A stretch of 64,000 bases of DNA from Ustulina deusta (taxonomy: Eukaryota; Ascomycota; Sordariomycetes; Xylariales; Xylariaceae), in the NCBI GenBank assembly GCA_023159155.1, contig JAJNNX010000001.1, positions 2,046,001 through 2,110,000 on the forward strand, given 5' to 3'. Made by a program: the position numbers and the translations under genes. Every line of letters begins with the position of its first letter. Position 1 is the stretch's first letter. The notes under the pieces were generated by a model, which saw only the letters and a list, made by a program, of their open reading frames with translations, was not told the origin of the DNA and searched no databases. Below are positions 26,722 through 38,412 of this stretch, one piece after another.

Positions 26722-26735
26722 ATAAGACTCTTAAT
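26722..26735 (-). promoter_or_regulatory. LTR-C primer-binding site (half tRNA-Lys type)
   Basis: The minus strand directly after the 5' LTR reads ATTAAGAGTCTTAT, nearly identical to the site in Copia-D (27098-27111). It is complementary to the anticodon stem-loop of eukaryotic tRNA-Lys(CTT), which contains GAGACTCTTAAT, rather than to a tRNA 3' end. Confidence 0.65.
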
Positions 26736-26924
26736 TGTCAGATTTAACACTAGCAATCTTGCCATGTATTGCCCGCAGAAGGTCTGTTATATTGTTGTTG
26801 TTGTTAGTCTATATGGGTATATTCTACACCCTACATACATATATATCCCTCATATAGTTAGGTGTGGATCCACTCATTCAGCCATATAACGCTTTATTTG
26901 CTAAAGGCATACCCCCTATAAAAG
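26736..26924 (-). repeat. LTR-C 5' LTR (right copy), first part
   Basis: 189 bp matching positions 1-189 of the left LTR with transition differences. It is interrupted after CCCTATAAAAG by Copia-D. The remainder is at 32883-32941. Confidence 0.85.
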
Positions 26925-27097
26925 TGTCAGATTTGATGGGGTAAATTAGCTATCTTTTGGAACCCCGTTAAATAGATTCTCCACACACACCTAATTTATA
27001 TGGCATGCAGAAAACTCTACAACAGAACATAAAACAGCAGAAATCAGTAATAATCATCAATATACAATTATTCAATTGGACTCGCTTATATCTAACA
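26925..27097 (+). repeat. Copia-D 5' LTR
   Basis: 173 bp, TGTCAGATTTGATGGGG to TATATCTAACA. Matches 32705-32877 with transitions, including the TG tip changed to TA in the right copy. Confidence 0.9.
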
Positions 27098-27111
27098 ATT
27101 AAGAGTCTCAT
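27098..27111 (+). promoter_or_regulatory. Copia-D primer-binding site (half tRNA-Lys type)
   Basis: ATTAAGAGTCTCAT starts at the base after the 5' LTR. Its first 12 bases are the exact complement of GAGACTCTTAAT in the tRNA-Lys(CTT) anticodon arm, implying priming by a cleaved half-tRNA as in Drosophila copia and yeast Ty5, which use initiator tRNA. Confidence 0.7.
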
Positions 27112-28429
27112 TTGCAAAAATACTACCCCCCAAAGGCCAGTATAAGCAACCAAATAACATTATAGCTTTATTAATAATCAACAAGGCCTTATTAGCCAAG
27201 CCAAAAGATTATACACTCTAAAACAAAGTATTTATTGCAAAAGTAGTATCCCTTAATCTATAGGAATACCTTCAACCAAAAGAACAAACACCATAAATGC
27301 CATTACTAAAAATACCCAAATTTAAGAACTATCCCAAATATATAACTAACTAATCAATACGCTCCCAATTAACTACTATTTTTTAAAACAAAAAAATTAA
27401 CCCAAACAACAAACTTATAAGTATTTTTAAAATAATAAAAAATGGCAAAAAAGCCTACCAAATTAACTAAAATTAATATATCGCAATAAAAAAAAACTAC
27501 AAAATCTACCAAAATATATTACTAATTTTATAGCATAGATAATCAAAACTGTTTTTTCAAACTACACAAGGACTATTTTCCAACCTACCAATACTATCAA
27601 CAAATAATATAACAGACTTAAAGACCTTAGCCAATACCTAAAGGCAATATAACAACTATAAACAAAAGCTTAATACTAATAATATATAAAAAAAATAAAT
27701 AAGCTACCAAAGGACCTTAGCATATAAGTAACGCATTAAAAAGCTATAGTCTTTATTACCCTTAAATATAAAGTTATTAAACTAAATAATATTAATTACT
27801 TAATAATAAACCTAAAAATATGCCTTAAAAAAGTCCTTAAAAACTAGATTACCACTTTTTAAATAATTAACTAATCAGCAATCCTTAACAATACACTAAC
27901 CTACCAAAAAATAGCAGCTAACTTAAAAAATAAAACAAATCGCTAAGCAATCATATATTAACTAAACATATACGTTAATAAAAAAGCGTTTTTAGTACTA
28001 TATAACAATAAAAATACTAAAAATACTACAAATAACGCTAAAAAAGTAAAAACACCCCCTAATAATTAATAAGTTCTTTTTTAAAGCAGAAGCAAAAGCC
28101 GAAACCAAAGTAGCTACAGACCCCGTAGCAATAAAAGCAATAAAAACAATAATAAATAACCTTACGTTAATTTACAAACTTATAATTTAAATAATCATAT
28201 TTATAAAAACTGTTTAGGCTTCTACTATATAATAAAATATTATTATCTTTTCCTAAAGTTAGCCCTAAATGATTTTTACCCTAGCCAAATTATTACTAAG
28301 CTAATATAAGCCAACCTTAATACTAATAAAAAACTAAAAAAACTTATTAATTATATATAAAAAAAAAAAAAAGCAAAAACTAATAAAAACAAATTGTTTG
28401 CTTAACTAGAACAAATATTAATATAGTCC

Positions 28430-31400
28430 GCTTTTACTATTGGCAAAAAGTTAGAAAATAAAGCCATATATAAACTAAAAAACTTAGCTATCCTAAATTT
28501 TAGGACTACTTTATATATATTTAACAAAATTAGCAGATTTAATAATCTATAAATAGTATTGCTAAAAAACAAAATATATATAAGAGATAAGATTATACCT
28601 ATATTTATATTCGGAAATATTAATATATATATTTAAGGGCCTAAAAGATTTATAATTATAAGATTATATAATATAGCCTATTATCTAATAATAGCTTGTA
28701 ATCTAGTATTATTCTAGGTACTTTTAAAACAAAACTTATACTAGGATATAAAACTAGCAACAATAGTACTAAAACAATAAAATAAATTAATATTCTGCTG
28801 TTTTTAAAATTAAAACTACTAGTTCGTATTAGAGTATTTACTACTTAATATAAAAAAAAATACTTTTTATATACAAAGAAATAAACTAGTAGCAATAATT
28901 TTAAGGCCTATTTCGAAAGCTAATCTATATTAATAGTATCTTTGTCTAAACTACTTAAGTACTAACGCCCTTTATTATATAGTAGTATAAGCTAAAAAAA
29001 TAAAGCTATAATAATCTTTAAAAAATAAAATATATATTTTAAACTATAAAGCATATACTATAACAAAAATATAATAATAAATCAATAAATCATTTTAAAA
29101 TTGCTTAGTAAAGCTAGAAATATAGCTAGCTATAGATTTCTATAATTATAAAAAAAATTATAATTTAGAAAATTTACTAATACTTATAATAGATCAATAT
29201 TCTAGTTTTAGTTTTAACTACTACTTATATAATTAAAAGTCTTTAATATTAATCAGAGCCCTAAAAAATTTAATAAAATATTTGCAAGCTTATTATAACA
29301 CTATTATTTAAGTTTTTAAATATAACAATAAGCTTTTGAAATATAACAACCTTACCAAATATTTTAAACAATAATATAGTATAATCTTTAAGCTATATGC
29401 CCCAAATATATAAAATTAAAACAATAGTGCCAAGCGGGCTAGCAATATTATTAAACATAAAGCCAGAGCTATAAAAACTAGGTCCAAGCTATTTATTACT
29501 TTTTAGACCAATATTATAAAAACCGCTATATATTTATATAATTATATACTAAAGTAGATATACTAATAGCAAAGCCTATATAAAAGGTTTTATATTTATT
29601 TTTTTAACTAAAATAGTATTATAACTACTTGCTATCGACCTAATTTATACTATTTATACATATATAGCTGCAAAGCATATATAATAACTATAAAAGCTAA
29701 ACTAAAAAAAAAAAAACTTAATAAATTAGATCTTAAAGCTTAAATAAACTACTTTATAAACTACTAATCCTCTAATATATATTATATATAGATTTTAACA
29801 ACTAATACTATTATATTTACTAAAAATATTATATTTAATAAAAAAACCATATTTTTAAGCAATATTAATAAGCTAAAAAATAACTTTTTTAAACAAAAAA
29901 TTAATAAAATCATTTAATTACTATCTAAAATAGATATTATTAAACTTAATTAGCTAAGCAGTGCCCTAAAGGCTATAGCCAGTTAAAAATTAAAAAATAT
30001 ATATCTTATTAAAAACAAAAATAATACTGCTATTATAAGTATACTAAAGGATAAAAAAAACATAACCTATAGATATTTTATATTAAATAAAGCAATAAAA
30101 TCTAATTAACTTTATATAAATGCTTTCTTTTTATTATATTTTTTACCTTTTAAGTTACTATAACTAAACGCTCTTTTTATAGCTATTATAAATAGCTTTT
30201 ATTTTTAAAAACCTTAAAATATTATAATAAACTCCAATAAATCAAAAAGTACTACTATTAAAAACCCTAATCTATAAAAACCCTAAAATATTATAGCAAA
30301 CTTTATTAAATTCAAGAACTTTATTTTTCAGACCTAGAATATTATAATAAAATCTAAAAATTATAAAACCAAAAAAATAATATTAAAAAGTACTAAACTA
30401 TTATATACAAACTCTAATATTTTAGCAGATATATTTAGCACTTTCCTTTATACTACTATTGCTCTTTAGAAAAACTGCTAAAAGGCTATATTTCTAAGCG
30501 AACACCTAAACGTTTTAAAAAATTAAAATAGTATGGTAATAAGCAAAGCTATAAAGGCTAAATTATTAAAATAATCTATTAGCTATCTTATTAATAAAAA
30601 GTCAAGTTATAATTAAAAAGTTCTATATATATTAAAAAAAAAAAAAAATTTTTTTAAACAAAAAGTTGCCAAAAAGTATAAAATTTATTAAAAAGATCTA
30701 CCACTACTACTAAAATCTTATAAGGACCTTAAGCATTACTTAATAAGTAAAAGGTTCAAAAAGGCTAAAAGAAATCATTTCAAAAGCCACTAAAAAATAA
30801 AGTTATAAACTAAGGTCAGTACTTACTTAACCAAAAAAAAGCTAATATTTAGGTATATATAAATATATATATACAAGTTTAATAAATATAGCTATTATAT
30901 AAAATATAAAATATAATTAGTAGTACAAAGTAATTAATAGCTTTAATTTAGCACTAAAACTATATATGTATCAACTTTTGCCGGAAGGTTATTTAGGACC
31001 CTTATTATAATAGTAATTAAATTCAACCTTGAACTAAAGCAATATAATACTATTAATACATTTATTAATGTAAAGCTTAATAAAAAAATATATATAAAAA
31101 TACCTCCTAGCTACTGCAAACCTTAAACTATACTACAGCTTAACAAAGCCTTATATAGCTTAAAAAAATTACTTTTATTATAACAAAAAAAGCTCACATT
31201 AATACTTAAAAAAATAAAGTATTAAGCTATACTATATAAGCTTTATTACTATATTTGTAACGGAATATTAATCTTTATATATATAAATAATATTATTTTT
31301 GCTTATAAAAAAGATCAGGAGCCTATTGCCAAAAAAGCTATTAAACAGCTTTAAATAGCCTATTAATTAACTAGCAGTAATAACCTACAATAGTTCCTAA

Positions 31401-32330
31401 ATATTAAAATAATTAAAAATTATTAATAAAGATTGATCTGGCTATCCTAAGCCTTATATATTAAAAAAATCTCCAAGCTAAAAACTATTTATTTAACTCT
31501 TTTATTTATTCTAATAGAACAAGCCGAACTAATGCCTTATAATAGCTTCGCTATAAAATAAAAAATATACTTATATTAATAAAAAATTAAATTAGTACTA
31601 TATACTACTATAATTATTTGACCTAATATTACGTTTAATATATTAAAACTCTTAAAATTCCTTATTAACCCTAAGCTTCAATATTATAACTTAGCAAATC
31701 GCCTACTTAGCTACCTTAAAAATACTTAGTACTATTCGCTTTAGTTCAAAAGCAGAAACAATCTTAAGATTATAAATAATACATTATTTATAAATAATAT
31801 ATTAGACCAAAAAAGTTTATAAGTATATATAATCAAGCTATTTAAAAAAATTATTAAATAGCATACTAACAAACAAAATATAGTAACTACTTTAATAACC
31901 AAAGCAGAATTATTAATATTAGCACAAGCTACAAAGGAAGCCATATTTATAAGCTAACTAATCAAAAAACTAAGTATTATATTAAATACCTAATATATTA
32001 TTATTTAGTATAACAATAAACAAACTATTAGGCTAGTTATAAAAAAAATAACTATACTACAAACTAAGCTTTATCACATAAACATTTATAATTATTAGTT
32101 ATACTAAAAGGTTAAAAAAGATACTTTAAAAGTTATTTATATAGCTACAAAAAATATAATTATAAATAGGTTTACAAAAGCGTTAAATCTAGCAAAATAA
32201 AATAATTTTTTAAACCAATTAAAAATATATAGTACCCATAAATATTACTAAAATAAAAAATCAAAGAACAAAAGTATAAAAAATCTGGAAGCTCTAGAAA
32301 ACTTACTTATAAGAAGTGAATCGGACTATT
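28430..32330 (+). pseudogene. Copia-D pol polyprotein relic
   Basis: Readable domains, with TAA/TAG at former Gln/Trp codons, come in order. A decayed copia protease segment ending HIF/YIFNKISRFNN-like text lies near 28495-28560. An integrase at about 28900-29700 includes NSAKRASNIIKHKARA near its C-terminal catalytic region and YLYNYILKQIY. Reverse transcriptase spans about 30960-31500, with INAFINVKLNKKIYIKIP, LNKALYSLKK and the YVDD site altered to YINN near 31279-31290. RNase H-side text such as TTIITRPNITFNILKL and LANRLLSYLKNT lies at about 31600-31740. Not expressible. Confidence 0.85.
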
Positions 32331-32555
32331 TGGAGCTCTTATAGCCCTAATCAAGCAAACAGCACTTAATTAGCTAAAATTAGGTAAAGTAGCCAGATTA
32401 GCTCAAATTAAGCCAAATTATTTAAATCTAAAAAAATTTTAATAATAATACACTACTAATCAATTAAATTATATAACCTCCCACTACACTAACAAGCCTA
32501 TATATACCACAACACTACAACCACCACTATACAGAAAATAAAAAAAGCACTATAG

Positions 32556-32634
32556 GCCTTAGTAGTATAATAGCAAGCATAATAGTTAATAGTTTATTAT
32601 ACTATAGATCCCAGTTCGAGTCCGGGCCAGGGCG
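32556..32634 (+). pseudogene. tRNA-like relic in the 3' untranslated part of Copia-D
   Basis: A cloverleaf-like sequence. The 5' acceptor GCCTTAG pairs with CCAGGGC once C->T and G->A changes are reversed. A box A-like TAGTATAATAG follows, then an anticodon-type stem ATAGT/ACTAT with a 7-nt loop TTATTAT, then a T-arm CCCAG-TTCGAGT-CCGGG (box B-like). The D-side is 7 nt too long because AATAGTT is tandemly duplicated. The anticodon would read ATT after RIP, possibly once GTT (Asn). It lies about 70 bp before the 3' LTR. Isotype and origin are uncertain. Confidence 0.5.
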
Positions 32635-32704
32635 TTATTTTTAGCATTTTTATTAATAATATTATATACAGAAAAAGCTTATATAAGCTATTTCTAAAGG
32701 GGTA

Positions 32705-32877
32705 TATCAGATTTAATAGGGTAAATTAGCTATCTTTTAGAACCCTATTAAATAGATTCTCTACATACACCTAATTTATATGGCATACAGAAAACTCTAC
32801 AACAGAACATAAAACAGCAAAGATCAGTGATAATCATCAATATACAATCATTCAATTGGACTCGCTTATATCTAACA
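32705..32877 (+). repeat. Copia-D 3' LTR
   Basis: 173 bp partner of 26925-27097. Preceded by AAAGGGG (32696-32702) and followed by the decayed target duplication AAAGG. Confidence 0.9.
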
Positions 32878-32882
32878 AAAGG

Positions 32883-32941
32883 CACCTCTCACTAGCCACT
32901 ATATGGCTCACATCACCACCTAGCCACCACTTAATCCAACA
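32883..32941 (-). repeat. LTR-C 5' LTR (right copy), second part
   Basis: 59-bp continuation of the split LTR, CACCTCTCACTAGCCACTAT to AATCCAACA, followed by target duplication TTTCT. Confidence 0.85.
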
Positions 32942-32946
32942 TTTCT

Positions 32947-35113
32947 AGGCTTTAAAAAAGGCTTTTATTTTAATACTAGTACTAGTATACTATAACTTAG
33001 AACATAAAATAATAATAGAGGTAGATGTTTCTGACTAGGCAGCAAAGGGGGTTTTTTATTAGATTAATATACTAGGCTAACGCTACTTTATTGCTTTTTT
33101 TTTGGCAAAACACTTATTAGCTAAGTATAACTACGAAATATATAATAAAGAACTACTAACAATTATAAAAATATTTAAAAAATAAAAACCAGAGCTATAA
33201 AGCTATAATAATATAGTTAAAATTATTATAGATTATAAAAGCTTATAATACTTTGCTATAATAAAGCTATTAAACTAATAGTAGGTTAGGTAGTTAGAAT
33301 TTTTGAATAATTTTTAGTTCTAAATAATGTACTAACTAGGAAAAAAAAACTATAGTTTTTAATACATTTTTGCAAAAACCTAGCAATAAACCCCCAAATA
33401 TAAAAAATACCATAAATAATAGGGTAGCGTACCGCTTTTATATACTATTATTAATAAAAAAGTAGTTAGAACTTTTATACTACTTAATATTAATAGTATA
33501 ACTATTTTTATTTAATAAAAAAAAACTAATAGATTAGCTAATTAATAAGGTATACTAGAACTTTAGTATAATAAATATTATTTTAGAAATTATTTTAAAG
33601 CTAAATGTCCGCTAATTTTTTAGGCTTATTAAATAAAAACTTAAGGCAGTAATAGCTAATTGCGAAGTAAAACGGGGCAGAATTTATATTAAGAAACAAT
33701 TGTATATTTTTAAAAACGTAGTAACTAGGCTAAAAATAATTTATAGGACTTATAGTATAGTACTAGTAGGCCACCTAGGCCGTTTTAAAATATAGAACTT
33801 ATTAAAACGTTCCTATTTCTAGCTACAAATATTTAAAGATATTATTAAATTTGTTAAAAAGTATTACTTGTACTAATAAACAAAGAACTTCTATATAGTA
33901 CTAGTAGGATTATTTAATTTTTTATTAGTCCTATATAAACTTTGGACAAATATATTAGTAAACTAGGTTAGCCCGCTACTAATCTGCTAGCAAAATAGCA
34001 TTAATTACAAATTAATCCTAATAGTAATAAATAAACTTACTAAAATATAATACTTTATACTTATACTAGATATAAAAGCAAATATATTAGCAAATATTTT
34101 TGTTACTTAGGTGTATTAATTCTATAGCGCCCTAGAAATAATTATTTCGAACAAAAGCATATAGTTTACTTTATTTTTTTGGACCGAACTAAGCTAACGC
34201 CTTAGCGTTAGCCTCTAGATATTAATAGTATACTACCCCAAAATAGACAGCCAAACTAAAATAGTTAATACTATAATAAAACAATATTTAAAAAGCTATT
34301 ATAGCTATTACTAAGATAACTAGATTAACTAGCTTTTTTTAGCAGAATTTATTATAAATAACTAGATTTTAGAAACTATAGGTTTAATATTGTTTTTTGC
34401 GAACTATAGTTAGTACTCTATAATTGGGACAGAACTAGCAAAAAACCTAGCCGAATATAAAACAAAGGCCTAATAAGACAAGTTCCTAGTAGTAATAAAT
34501 ATAGCAGATAGAATACAAAAGGTAATAAAAAAAGCTAGAATATTTATAACTAAAGCTTAAAACTAATATGCTAACATAGCAAATATTTATTGTTCTAACT
34601 CTGTTTAATACTAAAAAAAGAACAAGGTTTGGATTAGTACTAAATATTTAAAAACTAGCTAATCTTTAGCTAAACTTTTTAATAAATAGATTAGCTTATT
34701 TAAAGTTTTAAAAGTTTATAAAAGGGCTATTATTATTAAACTTCCGAATTAATATAAAGTTTTTTTTATATTTTATATATTTTTAGTCCAACTAGCTAAC
34801 AAAAAGCTATTAAAATAAGATTACTTTAATAAAAAATATAATAATAAAGTAGAAAAGATTATAATATAAAATAATAATAGTATAAAAAAGATTAAATAGC
34901 TATTTGAAAAGATTTTGGATTATAAGCAAGAATAAAAAAAAGAACTAATATATAAAATTAAATAGCTAGCCTTTTATAAACCTATTTAGGAATTAGCAAA
35001 AAATATATAAAGTTATAATAATAAACTAATAATATTTTATTATATTAACTTTTTTAAACTAGAATTATTAAAATAGCTTAAAATGCTACTTAAGTACTAA
35101 AACAAATAACGTA
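32947..35113 (+). pseudogene. Gypsy-A RNase H, integrase and chromodomain (RIP-degraded)
   Basis: Resumes the Gypsy-A pol frame after LTR-C. RNase H-type text (HKIIIEVDVSD, ELLTIIKIFKK, KLLN) lies at 32980-33400. Integrase with YLGRFKIQNLLKRS-like zinc-finger text and the core through IISNKSIQFTLFFQTELSQR, YYPKIDSQTKIVN and YYSYYQDN lies at about 33700-34450. The chromodomain-like tail EKILDYKQE...YKIKQLAFYKP is at 34900-35000. The chromodomain places it among chromoviruses, whose integration is directed to heterochromatin. Stops throughout. The Fot1-like element interrupts it at 35114. Confidence 0.85.
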
Positions 35114-35173
35114 GGACATAAGCTAATTGCCAACACAAGTCAATTGCCAACTTTTTCGCACTTTCGTACGCTC
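35114..35173 (+). repeat. Left terminal inverted repeat of the Fot1-like element
   Basis: GGACATAAGCTAATTGCCAA onward. Complementary to 36905-36964 with only transition differences. Confidence 0.88.
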
Positions 35174-36904
35174 TCTTTTTAATTACCATTTTTATAACCA
35201 ACAATAATAGCACTTTCTTGGAATAAAGCAGACTTGCAGCTTGTATTAGAAGCTTTTAATCGCAACAAAAAATTAACTATTAATTATATAGCATAAATTT
35301 ATAATGTTTTTTATATAACTTTTTATAATTAGCGCACTAGTAAACAAACCTAATAAATATTTATTATATAATATTAAAAATTAACCAAACTTAAAGAAAA
35401 TACTATTATATAATATATTATAGATTTAGTTTTGCGATTTTTTCTACTTTAAATAAATAGTATTAAAAATATAGCCAATTAATTGCTATATAAATATAAT
35501 ATATCTAAGGTTAGTATTAACTAGGCTTTAAACTTTATATAATAATATTTTATATTTAAAATATATTTTAATTAAAAAATTAATTACTAGCAAATCTTTT
35601 GCAAAAATCTTATTATATATAATAAATAGTTTAAGCTTATATAAAATATAATAACTAAATATAATATTTTAAAAAAAAATATTTATAACTTTAATAAAAT
35701 AAGCTTTATAATAAGCTAAATTTTATCTAAAATAGTTATAATAATATCTAACCAATATAAATAACCAAAAGCTATTTAGCTAAACAATTATAAATAGTTA
35801 ATTATTATTTAAAATATTAGTTTATATAACTATATAGTTCTACTATATATTATTTTAGTAAATAAAACCTATTTTTTGTCCTAGTATACCAATAGCTAAC
35901 TATTATATAACTAAAAAATTATAATTATAAAAAATAGCTAAACAATAAATAAACAAAGTCTAAATTAAATTAATTATTTTAATTTATATATAGCTAGTTA
36001 TATAAAGGGTATTTATTGCTTATTAATCTTTAATAGCTATAAAAGTTATTATTTAACTAATTTTAAACTATATTATAAAAACTATAATATTATTACTTTT
36101 TATATGCTTGCTTATTTATTATATTAATTTTAACTTTTTAATATTAGTTGTTTTAGCTTATTAAAATATTTATATATAAAAAAAATTAATAATTTAATAT
36201 AAATATATATTATTTATATTATTAAAAAAGATTTTTTTGTTATATTTTATAAAATATATAAAGCTTTTATAATAAAATCTAATATTTAAAAAAGTTTTAA
36301 AAATATTAGATTAGTACTATACGATCTAAAATATATATTTTTTTAGTTTAAAATCTAATTATTAACCAAAATATTTTCTAAATTATTTAATAAATCTTTA
36401 GTTCTTTAATAATTAAAAACTTTATATAATATAACTAATATATAATTATAAACTAAATATATTAAAAATAAAATTATATAATATTAAAATAGCTTACTAA
36501 GTATTATTTTAAATATTATTAATTATATTATAAAAAATATAATACTACTTATATATAAAGTTATATTATTAAAAAAAAAAGTTATTAAACTTTATATAGC
36601 AAATAAAATACTTAGCTAATATTATTATATAAAAAAAAATATATATATAAAATAAAAAGTTATTTATTATATAAAAAAAATAAGATTTTAAAACTAAACA
36701 GGCTATTAAAGAGCAAATAATAAAAAAAATACAATAAAATAGTTGTTATATAAAAAAGGGTGTATTATATATATAACAATATAGAACATGCAGTAAGCCC
36801 GGGTATAACTTGCGTACTTATTAAAATGCTATAGAAATATCTAGTAATAATATTTCCGATTAGATCTAATTGATTTTTTGTGTTGTGGTTGAATTATTTG
36901 ACTT

Positions 36905-36964
36905 GTATGTACGAAGGTGCGAAAAAGTTGGCAATTGACTTGTGTTAGCAATTAGCTTGTGTCC
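36905..36964 (-). repeat. Right terminal inverted repeat of the Fot1-like element
   Basis: Inverted partner of 35114-35173. The end GCTTGTGTCC is followed by the TA target duplicate. Confidence 0.88.
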
Positions 36965-36966
36965 TA

Positions 36967-37413
36967 TGTTAACTTATTTTATAAAAACCTAAATAGTAAA
37001 AAGAAAAGTTTAATTATATTATTAAACTAATAAAAAACTAAAACATAGAACTAATATAGCTATAAAAATAAAACAAAAGTAATAATATTATAGAATAAAA
37101 CTAGAATATTAGCTAAACATAAAAAACTTTTTTTATAGCTAGGATAGAAGCGTTTATAAAATAAAACAACAAAAAAAAAATTGAAATACTGGTAGGATCA
37201 GAACCTATATACTTAAAAATAAAGTTTTGCATTATTTTAGTTATAATATTATTAACTTTTTACTAAATTATTTATAACTTAATAAAAAAAAAAGAAAAAA
37301 TCGCGTTTATACTAGTATTAAAAAAGCTAGTAGTACTAAGTTTGAAAATAACCTGATTTTATAGCAACATATTAATAATATACCTGCAATAAGCTAAAAA
37401 AAACTAGAATATA

Positions 37414-37451
<38 letters not shown>

Positions 37452-38377
37452 ATACTATTAAGCCATTATAAAAATTCTTTTTAGCTAAACGCTAAGCAAT
37501 AAAGCCTATATTGCTAGAAATAAAATAAAAAAGCTATTTATTCTTCTAAGCACAAATATCCGCCTTAGAACTATACTAAAAGTATAGCTATAAATTAAAA
37601 GCGTAGCAGTAACAATTAGCTAAAAAATTGTTATAATAAACTTAGTACTTCTAAAAACTAAATTAATACAAAAATAAAAAAATAATAATAAAATAAAAAT
37701 ATATATATATTTAACCTTTTTTAAAACTATAAAACTATAGTTTTTATAATACTTTTTTTAATATTTTTAAAATATTTAATTAAATTAATAATAAAATCGC
37801 TAGTTTTATAGCGGAGCTTAAGCAAAAAAGTATAAATATAACAAAAACTATTTTTAATAGTATTATTTTTTTTTTTTAAATTCCAAAAAATTAAAAGCTT
37901 AACCTAGGATTGCTATAAAATCTGTAGCATTTTTTAATATAACTAGGGTTATTTAATTATATAAAGTTAAAAATATATTATAAAATATTAAAACTAATAT
38001 AAAATAATAAATAAAAATAAAAAAAGGACTAAAAAAAAAACAAAAAAAGGGAGACTTATAAGGTTATAAATAGTATTGCGTTTTATATATTAGGAGTATT
38101 TAGTAAAAGAACTACTTTTATATATATAAAAAAAACAAAAAAAACTAGTTTTTTAAGTAATAAAGGTTTTTTAATATATTATTATATATTTTTTTAATTA
38201 AGTTCTGATATAATACAAACAAAAGTTTGCATTAGTAGAAATAAAAATATAGATCGGTATAATAAGCGCTAATAAAAAAGAAAAAAAGTAGTAATATATT
38301 AATTAATTAAATAAAATTAAAAAAAAAAAAATAGAAAGGGCGCAGGCTAATAAGGCGGTAGTAAGTGTGTGTAGAAG

Positions 38378-38412
<35 letters not shown>

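Larger units (their letters stand above)
26925..32877 (+). mobile_element. Copia-D, complete Ty1/copia retrotransposon (RIP-degraded)
   Basis: A 5.95 kb plus-strand element with two 173-bp LTRs (26925-27097, 32705-32877) inserted inside the right LTR of LTR-C. The pre-insertion target AAGGG, known from the intact left LTR of LTR-C, is now AAAAG on one side and AAAGG on the other, so RIP acted after the insertion. The polyprotein order protease-integrase-reverse transcriptase-RNase H identifies it as Ty1/copia. A primer-binding site follows the 5' LTR and a polypurine tract AAAGGGG precedes the 3' LTR. Confidence 0.92.
22807..32941 (-). mobile_element. LTR-C, LTR element without recognisable pol
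   Basis: An LTR element inserted in Gypsy-A pol with 5-bp target duplication TTTCT (22802-22806, 32942-32946). The left LTR is 22807-23056 (about 250 bp). The right LTR starts at 26736 and is split at 26924 by Copia-D, resuming at 32883-32941. The orientation is minus: the primer-binding site lies beside the right LTR (26722-26735) and a polypurine tract TAAAGGGG (minus strand) beside the left LTR. The 3.7 kb interior (23057-26735) shows tandem repeats and a short Asn/Ser-rich coding relic but no reverse transcriptase or integrase, so it was probably mobilised by another element. Confidence 0.82.
35114..36964 (+). mobile_element. Fot1/pogo-like DNA transposon (RIP-degraded)
   Basis: A 1851-bp element with terminal inverted repeats of about 50 bp, beginning GGACAYAAGCTAATTGCYAA and including CAATTGCCAACTTTTTCGCA. 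It is flanked by TA on both sides (35112-35113, 36965-36966). Size, TIR style and TA target are those of fungal Fot1/Pot2-type members of the Tc1/mariner-pogo superfamily. The plus-strand interior retains a decayed transposase of matching order: a helix-turn-helix start (KLTIN-like, near 35265) and, near 36090, the NIITFYMLAYLLY...QPL-like segment typical of the DDE domain. Inserted just downstream of the Gypsy-A chromodomain. Confidence 0.88.

Noticed and set aside
26235..26889. Open frames of 95-96 codons within LTR-C
   Set aside because: They run against the element's own strand or through LTR sequence, with low-complexity translation. They are treated as chance frames.
31741..31944. 67-codon hydrophobic frame on the minus strand
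   Set aside because: It is the antisense shadow of the Copia-D reverse transcriptase/RNase H region.
37190..37262. Minus-strand tRNA-like sequence (T-arm-like ATAGG/CCTAC, acceptor-like AATATTA/CAGTATT)
   Set aside because: The ends pair after reversing RIP changes, but the spacing is about 5 nt too short and no anticodon stem can be placed. It may equally be a decayed primer-binding site starting TGGTAGGATCAGAACC.
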